This document shows positions 24,000-35,546 of a stretch of 64,000 nt of DNA, piece after piece. The notes below the pieces were generated by a model. The model was not told where the DNA came from, did no database searches, and worked only from the letters and a program-made list of their open reading frames with translations. Every line of letters begins with the position of its first letter. Position 1 is the first letter of the stretch. The DNA lies in NCBI GenBank assembly GCA_020747065.1, contig JAGMVK010000017.1, positions 1 to 64,000 on the forward strand, written 5' to 3'. The translations under genes were made by a program, and so were the position numbers. The stretch comes from Cadophora sp. MPI-SDFR-AT-0126 (taxonomy: Eukaryota > Ascomycota > Leotiomycetes > Helotiales > Ploettnerulaceae).

Positions 24000-24985
24000 T
24001 CACATCATCCAATTGTCAATTCCAACACAAATCCTCTCACTCCCATCCCGCTTTCGATCGTGAATAACTCCTTTCATTAGTGCTCTGCACTTCTCAGCGA
24101 TCTGCTTATTGCCCAACTGAGGGCTTTCACCCCTCGCGTCTTCCACGTCGCTTCTGCCCTCTCACTGAACTCCCATACAACACTGCTACTGTCGCTCCAA
24201 TGCCTCCCCGAAGCCCATCATACTGAACCCAAGTGGTCTTTCTCACCCAAGCTCCAAACCTCATCCATTTCCAGCATGTCGGTTTGAAATTGCCTGGGCA
24301 TGACTTTTCGATCAACTATTTGCGTCGCGGACGCCTACGCCGCACTCATCTGCGGGTCAACACTCGTTAGAGGCCGCACAGCTTTCCATCCACCATGATG
24401 ATATACAACATCTCCCAATCTCAACGTCGCTTTCTCAATTCCATCCAAATCCTCCACCAAATCTGGTTTCCCCTCTGCAAAACTCTCACACAGTCAACAA
24501 CCCCATGCGTTGCCGCCGCCAGCGGATATGGCTTGACTTTCACTCCTTCTGTTTTCCACGTGTCGCCTGAACCTCTACTGACTTTTGCTCGCAGGAACCT
24601 TGGCTCCTTCTCCATCCCCTTGGAAAACATATCTAGAGGCCCTCCGTACTCCCTCGCATATACCCCCTCGAATTCAATGTGTCCTCCCTTCGCGAGCAGA
24701 GCAGCCAGGAGTCCATTCCGCGCAGCAAATCCATGCTACATGCGCTTCACCTCGCCCTCAGATTTTGTACTCATCAAACCACAGGTCTGGGTGCAATTAG
24801 TTCCCAAAGCCATCCCAATCGTGCCAGCATTCAAGCAGAACCACTTCGAGACCCAAGCGGCGGAGGACGAGCATAAAAAACTGCTCCTCAAAGCCATCCC
24901 ATAATGAGCTGTTGGAATCCGTGCACGACATTGCCAACTCGTACGCCAACTTCCAATTCAGAGACGTACTAATGCAAGTCAGCAT
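24000..24985 (-). pseudogene. MmgE/PrpD family protein, decayed and N-terminally truncated
   Basis: The minus strand carries recognisable MmgE/PrpD blocks in order but in shifting frames: ELEVGVRVGNVVHG, GTIGMALGTNCTQTCGLM, an HGFAARNGLLAALLAKGG block, EYGGPL, GVKVKPYPLAAATHGVVDC, LRLGDVVYHHGGWKAVRPLT, KVMPRQFQTDMLEMDEVW and NKQIAEKCRALMKGVI. It is broken by an in-frame TAG at 24738-24736 inside the conserved MxHG motif, a TGA in the first block, a TAG after QMSAA and several frameshifts. The N-terminal third was not found upstream. Intact relatives are 2-methylcitrate or other carboxylate dehydratases and isomerases. It lies in the same orientation upstream of the broken permease, so it may once have belonged to the same pathway. 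Confidence 0.75.
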
Positions 24986-27523
24986 CGGTCACCGTGACAG
25001 TGGTACTTGCCCGGAACTTGTTCTGAACTGTGGCGGCTGGAAAATTGCAGGTATGATGATTGCTTTAGATTGCAAAGGAGCCTAGCTATGCCAATCATAA
25101 AGTTCAAAGCCTCGGATATATATCCAATAGAACTATGCTGCTGATAACGTGGTAACTTTCTGCTAGAATGCTAGCAATCTCGACCAAGACATCACTTGAT
25201 TGCAAGCGGGTACTTTACCTTCTCTCATCCGAAAACATCATATGGTCCACCGACAGCTCAAGATCAAAGTGAATATTGGCTACCTTCTCGGACCGTTTTA
25301 AGTACGCTAGTGATGTCAAAGTTAAAATATACAATCTGGATCCAAGGGTCACTGAAATTAGCAGGGAAAGAAAAGTACATCCTGGTAAGTGAGCACCAAC
25401 CAGTGCATATCCTACACCATCAAGAGATAGAGATCTCGCAAGCGTTTTGATCGGCTACAGAATCTTGAAAAGCTTTAGAGATGACAGTGATGAACTAAAC
25501 TGGCCGCTGGGTCCAGTTGGGTCGGTAGACTGTTCGGTCGTCATAATTTTGAGTTATATCTTATTTCCGAACACAGGTCCGAGATAAAGAGACCCCCTTT
25601 CGACAGGTGTATGGGAGTTTGACAGCTCGATCTATCCTACCAGTGGCTTGGGAGGCAGCCCCCTTTTTACATAAGCACAACAAGTGCTCTCCTCCGAGCG
25701 ACGATAGTGACGCAGTGCCTCGTTGTAGAGCTCATGTAGGACAGAATGCGATTACATTGGAAGGAAATTCTCCTGACTAGTCCTAAAACACTTCAAAGTA
25801 ATTGTAAATCCTGAGCTTCGTTCCCTGTGGACTTAATCGGCAGAATACACTGCTTTACGTAAACTGTCGGGAGTTTGGTAAATTTAGGTCGGCCAATTTA
25901 AGCGAGTCTGGGAAAGAGGGAGCTCACGAGGCCATGCAACCAGAACAAATAAGTCTTAACGGACGTGTTCTCGCTTACTTTATCGGCAATAAATCCATAT
26001 GCAATCTCACACTTGGTCTACAACGTAGCAGTTGGGATCTTCAGACCTACACTGGACACGTCTAGAGCTGATTGCGGATCAGCTGCTGGCAGAATTGCAC
26101 AGAGCCCAATTCCAACGTGCCATTCACTGAGGGGGACACACTCAGTGAAGCTGAATATTTTATGTAGCCCTTCGAATGGACGTAATTCCTGACCTGATCA
26201 GCTGCCCCCAAGTCAATAGACATCAGAAGCTGGGCCGTCAACATGACATCTTCCATACTCGCTCACCGTGCTTGTGGTTGAACCAACAAAGCTGCAACGG
26301 ACAACCACATCTGAATCAGGAATCGTCTGCAAAATAGCCGCATCACACTATCACCACCCCCTCATAGAACAAGCACAGAATGTAATGGCATTGTCGAAAT
26401 GGTAGGATGCTCTTGGGTTTCTCGTTTTCTTCCTGGAAAGAAGGGGGAACTTGCTGAGAGATCGATACTCTAGTCTGAACTATCAAAGAGGGTTTTAATT
26501 GCACTCCACCCACGGAGCGCGGGTATCACAAGGTGGTGTTTGCATTGTCCCAAGGGTTCGCCACAGGTTGACTGGTTGTTGTAGCCATGGCACAGGTCAA
26601 GTGGTCAGTAAGTGGCTGTAAAACTGTCCTATCTGAGTTGCTAGTAGAGATCTGTTTTTTGTTTCCTCCTTTGGACTGGTTATAATTCGAAAATTTGTTA
26701 GGCTTGATCTGGAAGACGTAGTCTTAATGATGTGAGTATTCATGCACGAATTGACTTTACAATTTTGTCGTCGTGAGTCTGCTGTTCCCCCGCACTTAAT
26801 TGCTGCTGCGATCTGACTTCATTCCTGGTGTCTTTTGTCCCGTTATCTTCGCTCGGGTTCTGTGTGCGTTTGCTACCCTATTCCAGCTCAGCATGGAAGT
26901 GCGAGGATGCTTGGCGCATAGGTCTCGATCAACAACTTGGACTGGTAAGTATCCATATTCAAACAAGACGCCGTGTCAAATTCCATGTTCACACTCGACT
27001 ATGTACTGCCTGGAATATAGTGCCTCAGACCAATCAGCTCTCCTGGTGACTTCTCCCTGCGGATGCTCTTTTCTCCAGGTGCGGGAGTGGGCCAACCCTG
27101 GAATTGGCCTCGCCAAGAACCACCAACCAGAGTCCAGCTTTCTAGATACCCTGGAACGGAATATTTTCCTCCACATTGTGGTTAATATACTCGATTCATT
27201 ATTCAAAGTTTCCGAGGCCGTAGTGATGGAATAATCGAATGGCACGAGTAAGACGACACTCACTCTTCCGAATGTCGCTCGCGGTAATGATGGACGCATA
27301 TTCTGATTCGTGGACCAAGCTTTGCTTGGAGCGAAGAAGCCTATGTCCCCTGTAAGAGGCGGAACAATTTTCTGCTGGTCGCAAGCGTTACGTTTTGCTC
27401 TCCGAATATCTTACGGTGTTACGGTGGTGATCGATCTGGGGTCGTATAAATGGTACAATTCCGCTGCCAATGCTTGGTTCCGTAGCTGCAGTTTCTCGGC
27501 TTCCATCATCCCGTCCTGTCAAA
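24986..27523. other. 2.5 kb intergenic stretch, no gene recognised
   Basis: Several short frames (for example 26,800-27,234 plus) lack family motifs and codon-bias support. The last 100 bp form the pectate lyase promoter. I see no RNA gene or repeat here. Confidence 0.45.
27445..27450 (+). promoter_or_regulatory. TATA box of the pectate lyase gene
   Basis: TATAAA, 74 bp upstream of the ATG at 27524. The same spacing is seen at the other two secreted-enzyme genes in the window. Confidence 0.55.
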
Positions 27524-29287
27524 ATGAAGTTCCCCATAATCTTCTCAAGTCTTACCCTGCTTTCGCAGCTAGCATCTGCCATTCCTACCCCCACAGAGAA
27601 CCTAGTAGACCGAGCAGTCATCGTCAAGCGAGCCACCATCTCCGATGTGGCAAATCTAGGATATGCCCAAACAAATGGAGGGTATGTTTGCCGGGCTTTG
27701 ATACTTTCAAACTAAGCGAACTGTATTGACATTGTGTTAGAACTACCGGAGGAAAAGGCGGAACCGTGACAACAGTTTCTACCCTTGCACAAGTAAGATT
27801 TCTCAAATACATCCTGGAATCAGATTCGTAGAGCGTGTGATGAAAATGGAAGCGAAAGCTCTTATGAGAAATGATCTCCTGAGGCCTGGCGCTTGCATTT
27901 ACAGGGGAGTTCTTGCCTGACCTTGAGTGCTGCAGTTCACGGCGGTTGCAAACAACGCGAAGAACAATGACGTTACCCCGAGGATAATTGTTATCTCAGG
28001 AATCATAAGTGGAGCGCAGCAAGGTTGGTGCTACCTCGAATTGTCTCTATTGGTCTCAGTACCGGCATATCCATCGGGTACAATGATTATGTGGTCCTTG
28101 CTGAGATTACTGTCAAGTGCGAATTGGGTCCAACAAGACAGTCATAGGACTTCCGGGCGCCAGTAAGCTTTCCACCACTACTTTACATGACCATTGGCTA
28201 ATGCTGTCAGAACTTGTGGGTATAGGACTGTTCGTTTGGAAACAAAGCAATGTTATTGTCCGGAACATCATCAGTCAGAACGTGCTTGCCGCAAATGGCG
28301 ATGGTATTACGGTTCAGGTTGGTGCAACCAATTTTGTATCCTTCACGTCCTGGTGAAGAGTTTCAGGCAACCTTCATCGTACGGCCCGGGTCACAGATGT
28401 TGCACATCGGTTCCAGAATTTGAGAATCGAGCTTGCTAACAAATAAACTATGTATAGGCCTCTAAGAACGTTTGGGTGGATCATTGCGAATTCTCATCCG
28501 ATCTAACTCATGGCAAAGATTACTACGATGGATTGATAGACATGAGTCATGGCTCCGAATGGGTCACGTTCAGCAACTTGTATCTCCACGATCATTGTGA
28601 GCCGCGCCCATGTCTCAGTTGCCCTTGAAGCATGCACATAACCCGCATTTCTTTTGGACCAAATTAGTTTTGAACGGCAGCTGAATGAGCGGCAATTACA
28701 GGGAAAGCATCTCTAGTCGGTCACTCCGACAACAATGCCGCTGAAGATACTGGGCATCTCCATGTTACTGAATGCAATAACGTAAGTGTTCTCACCATTC
28801 GCTTCGCTTCGTTGTCGTTCTCTTCGCAGGGCATGGGATGGTCCCCTGTAGATGAACAAGAGGGCTAATTCTAAGCCAATCAACAGTACTGGCTTAATAT
28901 TGGAAGCAGGACCCCTAGCTTGAGATACGGCGTTGGTCATGTCTATAATTCGTATTTCAAGAATATGAATACTGGCATCGACACAAGAGATGGCGCCCAG
29001 ATTCTCGTTCAAAGCAATGTATTCTCGAACGTTACAGAGCCGATTGCTGCTTTGTACTCTGACGACACAGGGTAAGCTATATATACTATGTAAATCGCTT
29101 CAAGTTCTAAACTGACAGATCATATAGATATGCCAATGTTTTTGACACTAACCTCGGAGGTGCTGCCAATTCGGCTCCAGTAGGAACATTGTCTGCTAGT
29201 AGTATGCCATATACATACTCGCTGCTTGGCTCTGCAAATGTGGTAAACTCTGTGGTTGCAACATCCGGTGCTACTCTCACATTTTGA
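27524..29287 (+). CDS. Secreted pectate lyase, polysaccharide lyase family 1
   Basis: About 337 aa, cleaving de-esterified pectin by Ca-dependent beta-elimination outside the cell. Nine exons: 27524-27681, 27741-27792, 27936-28023, 28118-28162, 28211-28317, 28458-28596, 28702-28781, 28887-29071 and 29128-29287; all phases agree. A signal peptide (MKFPIIFSSLTLLSQLASA) is followed by a short propeptide ending VKR. GYAQTNGG-TTGGKGGTVTTVSTL is the usual PL1 N-terminus, then SNKTVIGLPGAKLVGIGLFV, the WVDHCEF Ca-site block, DGLIDMSHGSEWVTFSN, and SRTPSLRYG, where RxPxxR carries the catalytic arginine. The gene looks complete despite eight introns. A TATAAA lies 74 bp upstream of the ATG. It is in tandem with the CE3 gene. 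Confidence 0.9.
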
Positions 29288-29986
29288 GCCGAGTATCATT
29301 TACATCCAGTGGGAAAATTTCCTTGGCCTGCCGCTTGTCAGCGATCGGCTAGTCCTATGGAAAGTAGCTGAGAATGTTAAGAGCTATTCCTTTCGTGAAA
29401 CAAGAACTGCGAAAATAGCCACGGAAAGAAGCTCTGATTTGGATAGTGCGGAAAATTGAAGGTGATCAAATATTTGTCCATGCGTTCTAGAGTGACGGGA
29501 TGCTAGGGCCTACAGGCCGACAGAAAGCTTGTGCTCGGCATCACGGCCAACTTTCATTGAAATTGCTTCAAAGTGTCCTATCAACTTCACTAACTCTCCC
29601 ATCCAACGCACCACTAGCTTTGTCTCTCACAGAATTCCGGTCCGTCGTACCAGAAACCGAGCAAGTTTATGTATGCACATGCAAGGAGATCAAGAGTTTA
29701 GCTGCATCTATCCCAAAGGAGACTTCACAAGGAATTTCTCGGAATGCGTTACCGAATATAAAATGCATTATCCCTTAGTGTCCAACAAGAATAGGCTGTT
29801 CGTCACGGACGTTTCATCCGAAATCAAAAGCGAACGCCTTGGCATGCGGCAGATCCAAGTCATGGATCGGACTATAAGCTTTCACCACCCTCTCTGAAGA
29901 ATGGGACTATATATACTAGAGGTATCACCTGTGGGCTCTCAAAGATTTCAACTCTACCCTGACACCCATTATCAAACCGCGTCAGC
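29288..29986. promoter_or_regulatory. Intergenic region and CE3 promoter
   Basis: About 700 bp with no supported gene. A 122-codon plus-strand frame at 29,529-29,897 lacks motifs. A TATATATA run at about 29,908-29,915 lies some 75 bp before the next ATG and is the likely TATA element. Confidence 0.45.
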
Positions 29987-31372
29987 ATGTTTTTCAGCAT
30001 TTCCCTCGCCGTACTACTGCTAGGTACCATTCATCCCGTCCTGTCCTCAACAGTTCGCATCAATGCTCTAGGAGACAGTATAACTGGGTCTCCGGTATGA
30101 TAATACGTTCCAAAAACGATGAGACACGATCTAAGGAGTGAAAGGGTTGTTGGAGGGCTCTCCTATGGCAAAAACTTCAAGCAGCGGGAGTCATAAACAC
30201 CGACTTCGTAGGAACGCTTGCAGGCCAGTAAGAAAATTTCATGATACTTTGGAGAAATGTCTCCTCCTCTTTCCACGGATCTCTAGTACGGTAGTTGCTA
30301 ACTCCCGCTCTACCTTAGAGGATGTGGCTTCACATATGATGGAGAGAATGATGGCCATGGAGGGTTTCTAGCAACTGGAATCGTTTCTAACAACCAGTTA
30401 CCGGGGTGGCTCGCAGTTTCACAACCAGACATTGTGATGATGCAGCTGGGAACGAATGATGTGTGGTCCAATCTTCCTAAGGCAACTATCTTAGCAGCAT
30501 ATACGACACTGGTTAGCCAAATGAGGACTCAAAATCCAAATGTGTTGATTTTAGTTGCACAAATCACGCCCATGTCACCATCTGGGTGCAGTACTTGCGC
30601 ACAAGGGGTGATTGATCTCAACGCAGCTATCCCTGCAGTACGTATCCATACCCAATCCTTGCAGGAGCTCCCCCCCTCCAACCTCCCCACACAAGCCGCG
30701 GGATTAATGAAGCTCTTGTGTTGAGTATTGAAAATGCCGAGACTAAATGGATGGCAGTGGGCGACCGGGATTTCTACAACCGCAAGCCCTGTCTCTGTCG
30801 TTGACTTGTGGACCGGATTCTCGACTTCGCTTGATACTGGAGATGGAGTTCACCCGAACGATGCTGGCAATGCGGTCCTAGCCAACGACTGGTTCCAGCC
30901 ACTTAGCAGTGCCATTGTCAGAGTTGGCGGTCCTCAGACAGGAATCATATCGTCCAGCACTTTATCAACTAGAACCCCAAGCACAACTATCAAAGCCTCG
31001 ACAACCAGTACACTTATCACGAAGACATCTTCACCCATCACATCAACAAGCCCAGCAGCCACTGGTGGAGCCTCAAGTCCTATTTACGGTCAATGTGGTG
31101 AGTATGCAGCGGGCTTGCACAAACAAACGGGATACTAATGCAGATTTCAGGTGGACAATCGTGGAATGGTCCTTTCACCTGCGCAGTTGGAAGTATTTGT
31201 ACATACAACAATGCTTGGTATAGTCAGGTCAGTACTTTTCGCGATTGAACTCTGAATCGCTCAGACTCCCATCCTAGGATCACGTCTTGGGATTAATCTA
31301 ATATCTCAAACTAATCCTTGGGATTTTGAGATATAACAATACTGACGTACAAAATAGTGCATACCTGTTTAG
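29987..31372 (+). CDS. Secreted CE3-type acetyl xylan esterase with C-terminal CBM1
   Basis: About 313 aa, an extracellular SGNH-fold esterase that should remove acetyl groups from xylan. Exons are 29987-30094, 30145-30227, 30319-30637, 30758-31097, 31151-31227 and 31358-31372, with all phases consistent. The signal peptide is at about residues 1-20. The catalytic block GDSIT has Ser31 as predicted nucleophile; GCWRALLW, DFVGT, GHGGFLATGI and QLGTNDVW follow. DGVHPNDAGN supplies the Asp-His pair. A Ser/Thr-rich linker leads to a fungal cellulose-binding module (YGQCGGQSWNGPFTC through WYSQC). The module is split by two introns, and its last cysteine sits on a final exon of only five codons including the stop. 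It is in tandem with the pectate lyase. Confidence 0.88.
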
Positions 31373-32326
31373 AGGAAGCATTCATCAGTCGAGCGACTGT
31401 ACAAGTGTAGTTGATACCTAGGCTATGTCTGAATTTAGATGGTAGCTACTATGACTTCGATCTTTCAAATATTTCATGGACGATGCTAGACGGAAGTAGT
31501 CTAGGGAAAAATCGACATGTGCAGTGCAAACAAAATGTAAGAAGGCATACAAATCCTCAATCTGATAGAAGATAACTCTTCGTTTATCTGAATTTCGACA
31601 ATTTGAACAGAACAGCAGAATGAAGATAATCATATAGGCTAAAAGTACAGTTGGACAAACGCGTGACAGCTTGAGGTGATTCGCGGAGCTGAACCCCACA
31701 CCAATTCAAGTGCTTTTCTAGACAGTGAACTTCACGAAGAGATTCACATTTAGATACTTTATCAGAACGGACTGAAAATGCTAGGTCAACAGCGACGACA
31801 GCAACAGCAATGATTACAAACAACTTGCGACGAGATATGATGCAGGTAAATTCAGATGGTCATTCCAGCCCCAGAAATCCTAGCCTCGGGTATATCTGAG
31901 CACCCACGCCATGTGGTGTGCCCCACCATCAGACGAGGCATCGCAGCAGGACTTCATCTTGACCTACCTAGCATGATAAACCCCCTCTATTAAAAAAATG
32001 TCTTGATAGTTATCAAGTGTTCCGAGAAGATAGCGTGGCGTGTCTATCCTGAGTCACTTACAGTATGCAGTGAAAGTGTATCGGGTCGTGGTCGTCAGGC
32101 GCCATCAAGCAGGAGACCGGCTGGCTGGGTGGCTGACCCGATCACATGCTAAAAAGATGGAAGTAAACAAAAAGGCCAGGCCAGCTGTGGCTTGAGCTTT
32201 GAACAGAACAGACCAGAGGAGAAGAAAGGAAGAAAGAAAGAGACCACGATGCAAACAAGTGGCTGCGGTATAGCAAGAGACGTGTAATAGAGATAAAAAA
32301 GGACAGATAATGTAGTAGTCACGATA

Positions 32327-32348
32327 CAGGCAGGCAGGCAGGCAGGCA
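32327..32348. repeat. (CAGG)n microsatellite
   Basis: Five copies of CAGG/GGCA in tandem, upstream of the reticulon gene. Confidence 0.9.
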
Positions 32349-32503
32349 TTGTAGCTGGTTGCTAATGTTGTTTGTTGGTTCGTTATAAAGTCGACGCACG
32401 CAACCAGATGATGCTTGCTCTACTTCCGTCCACCCACCTTTTTTGTTGTCTGTTTTCTTCTTTCAGAATCTTTCTGTTACGCTGACAGACGGCACGCACG
32501 CAG

Positions 32504-32550
32504 CCAGTCCAGTCCAGTCCAGTCCAGTCAAGTCAAGTCAAGTCAAGTCA
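32504..32550. repeat. Two-phase pentamer repeat, (CCAGT)5 then (CAAGT)4
   Basis: Five tandem CCAGT units run directly into four CAAGT units, keeping the 5-bp register. The two units differ by one base, as if a substituted unit spread through part of the array. Confidence 0.9.
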
Positions 32551-32904
32551 ATTGATTCTTCAATTGTGTGTGTGTTGTGGTGGTACTCAATGCGTTTGAC
32601 CCGTTGCCGCCCGCCACACGTCATAGCAGACCGACGTAATGCTCCGTACGTACGGAAGGAGGTAATGTCAAGGTCAAGCTGTCCAAAGGTGTCAAGCCAC
32701 AGACAGGCGAGCGGGCGGGCGGTCGGTTGGTAGAGTGAGTGAGGGAGCGAGCGAGGGAGAGCCAAAGAGCGTCAATCAATCATGAATCAAGAAATGCCCT
32801 GTCTGAGCTCGCACGCGACACCACGCTAAGCCTGATTCGGTACGTCACTGCTCCTTGCTCCCTGCTCTCTCCCTACCCGAACGAATAAATCCACAACCGG
32901 TTGT

Positions 32905-32991
32905 GCTTCTACTTCTGCTTCTGCTTCTGCTTCTACCTTTGCTTCTTCGAACAACAAGCAGGAACATCACATCACATCACATCACATCATA
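32905..32991. repeat. Compound (GCTTCT)n and (CATCA)n tracts
   Basis: A hexamer tract of GCTTCT-type units (32,905-32,946) is followed within 20 bp by a CATCA tract (about 32,964-32,991). Both probably lie in the 5' UTR of the reticulon gene. Confidence 0.8.
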
Positions 32992-33057
32992 TCAAATCCT
33001 CATCCTCGTTTCTCTTGCGAATCCTGATTCTTCTCGAGACAACAACAACCTTCCAAA

Positions 33058-33098
33058 TCACTCACTCACTCACTCACTCACTCACTCTCTCTCTCTCA
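33058..33098. repeat. (CACT)n-(CT)n microsatellite
   Basis: Seven or so CACT units passing into a CT run, about 210 bp before the reticulon start codon. Confidence 0.9.
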
Positions 33099-33304
33099 CT
33101 CTTCCACCCCACCCCACCACCACCCCCTTTGACATTTTGTTTGTTTCGTAGACGCACATCTACCCTACCTACACCTTCGCAGCTCCAACAAAGGATTTAC
33201 AGCTTCAGCATCGCAGACCTGCTCTGTCCTGCCCTGCCCATATCTCCTGCTTGCCCACTTTCTTCATCAACAATCAGGTCATCAAATCAAGAGCTCTCCA
33301 AAAC

Positions 33305-34613
33305 ATGTCGGACTTTACCAACCACAACGACGATGTCGTCGTCCCTTCCATCGAGACTGAGCCCAGCTCCGGTCTGCAGAATGCAAAGACTTCAGTCGTC
33401 AACAGTGAGGTGCGTGACCTCTGCCTTCCTGCCTTCTCCCAGCAGCATCTTGGTTCTCGAAGCTGACAGTTGAACTAGTACATCCAACAAGCTTCCCTCG
33501 AAGCTCTCGGGTTATCCAACTAATCTGCCAACAGATACTTCTGCTGCCGCCGATGCCGTTAAGAATCACCCCATAACCCACAACATCACTAATGGTATGG
33601 ATTTGGCCTCATCCGAAATTTTCTGTTGATGGTCAGTGCTGATAGTCCTTAGGCCCAGTTGCGGAGAATGTAAAGGACCAGACTGCAAAGACCTCAGCTG
33701 AATTCTCCAATCTTGCTGCCTCACGCACAACTCCTGCTACCCCAGCTGCCACTGGCCAGCCCCTCACACACTACCACTCCTTCTTCTCGAGCCTCCTCTC
33801 ATGGGAGCATCCCCGCGCCTCCGGCATCGCATACCTCGCGACTGTCCTCTTCATCTTTGCCGCCCGATACCTTGACATCATCCGATACAGCTTCAAGGTT
33901 ACATATATGGTTTTGGGTATCACTGTTCTGGCCGAGGCTGTGGGAAAGGGTCTCTTCTCCACCGGTTTCACGTCTCAGGTCCGCCCTAAGAAGTACTACA
34001 CTGTTTCCAAGGAGACTCTGAACTCTCTTATCGGAGATGTTCACGAGCTTATCAACTTCTTCGTTATTGAGGCTCAGCAGATCGTCTTTGCAGAAAACTT
34101 GTTCGTGTCTGGTGCTGTAAGTACTGGCAATCCCTCTGAGCAAGCCCACCTAACATGTTCTAGGCATTCATTGGGGCTTTCCTCTCCTACTACCTCATCA
34201 AGGTGGTTCCTTTCTGGGGTCTCTCTCTCATTGGAATCTCCGTTCTCTTCCTCGCCCCCTTGATCTACAAGACCAACAAGGAGCTCATCGATGCCAACCT
34301 TTCCAAGGCCTCGTCCGTTATCAACCAACAAACCGAGCAAGTCAAGCAACTTGCCAGCCAACAAGCAGCGCGTGCCACTGAGACTACCAAGTCGCTTGTT
34401 GGTGATTACTCCGCCAAGGCACAAGAGATGATTGGCAGCGCTCGTGGACGTTCGACCTCCCCTATTGCTTCCGCAAAGCCCGCTAAGACTGAGCCTCTCA
34501 ATGTTAAGGAAAACATCCCAGCTTACAAGAGCGAGGACTTTCCCGTTGCACCGAAGGAGGAGTTCAAATCCTCAGCACCTGCTGTCGTGGACGAGCCCTT
34601 GATCGCTACATAA
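33305..34613 (+). CDS. Reticulon-like ER membrane-shaping protein
   Basis: About 357 aa, a tubular-ER curvature protein. Exons are 33305-33404, 33535-33594, 33653-34116 and 34164-34613, in phase. The first donor is taken as the GTGAGG at 33405, because the GTGCGT four bases later breaks the frame. The reticulon homology domain begins at SLLSWEHPRASGIAYLA, with a first long hydrophobic hairpin through FIFAARYLDIIRYSFKV to EAVGKGLF. A hydrophilic loop (SQVRPKKYYTVSKETL) and a second hairpin (FIGAFLSYYLIKVVPFWGL to LFLAPLIYK) follow. A long charged, Ala/Ser/Lys-rich tail follows, typical of filamentous fungal Rtn1 orthologues. The gene looks complete. It is a housekeeping gene and marks the end of the enzyme cluster. 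Confidence 0.88.
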
Positions 34614-35546
34614 ATCTGTCTCACTCAACAACGTCCTATCACTGCCACTGAAGGGATATAATACGACTGCGAGGATGAAATATGCTAGACCGCAATGCGG
34701 GAAAACGATCAACAAAATCGGTATGAGGTACGATGCGACGCTCTCGAATAATACGAGCTTTTCATGCCAGTCCGGGCATGGAGCCTTGGAACTCTTACGA
34801 ATACGGGCTGGCTTAGCATGACCTCATGAGCAAATTATTGTATTATGATGCGTTGGGTGAGGGTTTGCCCTATGGCTTGGAGCTTTTGATTTGGTATTTG
34901 CGGGTTGTTTCTTTGCTCATGATGAATAACTTTAGGTTGCTATTGGGCTACCTGCTATACTTTTCTTTGTTGTGTTCATGCATGGCTTGCGTGCGTGAAA
35001 TTTGTTATGTGTCGATTAGGTGTACTGAGCGGCAAGTGCAGGGGGGAAAATGACATTACGAGAATACATATGTTCCCTGAAAAACCTGATCTCCATTGGA
35101 TGGTTTTGATGACCGTTGTTCGTATCGAAGCTGCTCCTTGGAAACGTCCCTCGACAAAGTTCGCTATGCCATGAATATTTCGAAGTAGCAACCGCCCCAT
35201 CTCGCTTTCGCTGCCCCACAACAATGCCCATCAAGATAAGTAGAGGACACTGTGCAAGGAGAGACTTTTCAATTTGTTGAAGATATGTGTTTTCTTCAGC
35301 GGGCGGACCCAGTAAGAACCTCTGCATCATGCCCAACGTTCAGAGCGCTTATGCAGCCCGCAAACTTGTGTATCTCCAGCTCATTCCTCTGACTTTGCAA
35401 TGCTTACATTTTGACTTTTCTTCAGTCGATGTCTTTCAAGAAGGAGTACATGCATATTTGTGGCTACAGAGACTAGCAATACGCACACTACTGGGTACCA
35501 TTAGCCAATCCTCGCCATTCCTCCAATGCATACATCTACCCAATTC
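34614..35546. other. Convergent 3' intergenic region
   Basis: About 930 bp between two convergent genes. I see only short frames without motifs. Confidence 0.45.

Larger units (their letters stand above)
31373..33304. other. 1.9 kb upstream region of the reticulon gene, repeat rich
   Basis: No coding sequence is supported. The right half, from about 32,320, holds five simple-sequence tracts and a long pyrimidine-rich run up to the ATG, consistent with a long 5' UTR and a constitutive promoter. Confidence 0.5.

Noticed and set aside
23351..24067. 238-codon plus-strand open frame upstream of the permease
   Set aside because: No family motif, no plausible splice partners, overlaps promoter-like sequence and the end of the MmgE/PrpD relic on the other strand.
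24395..24904. 169-codon plus-strand frame
   Set aside because: Antisense to clear MmgE/PrpD motifs on the minus strand.
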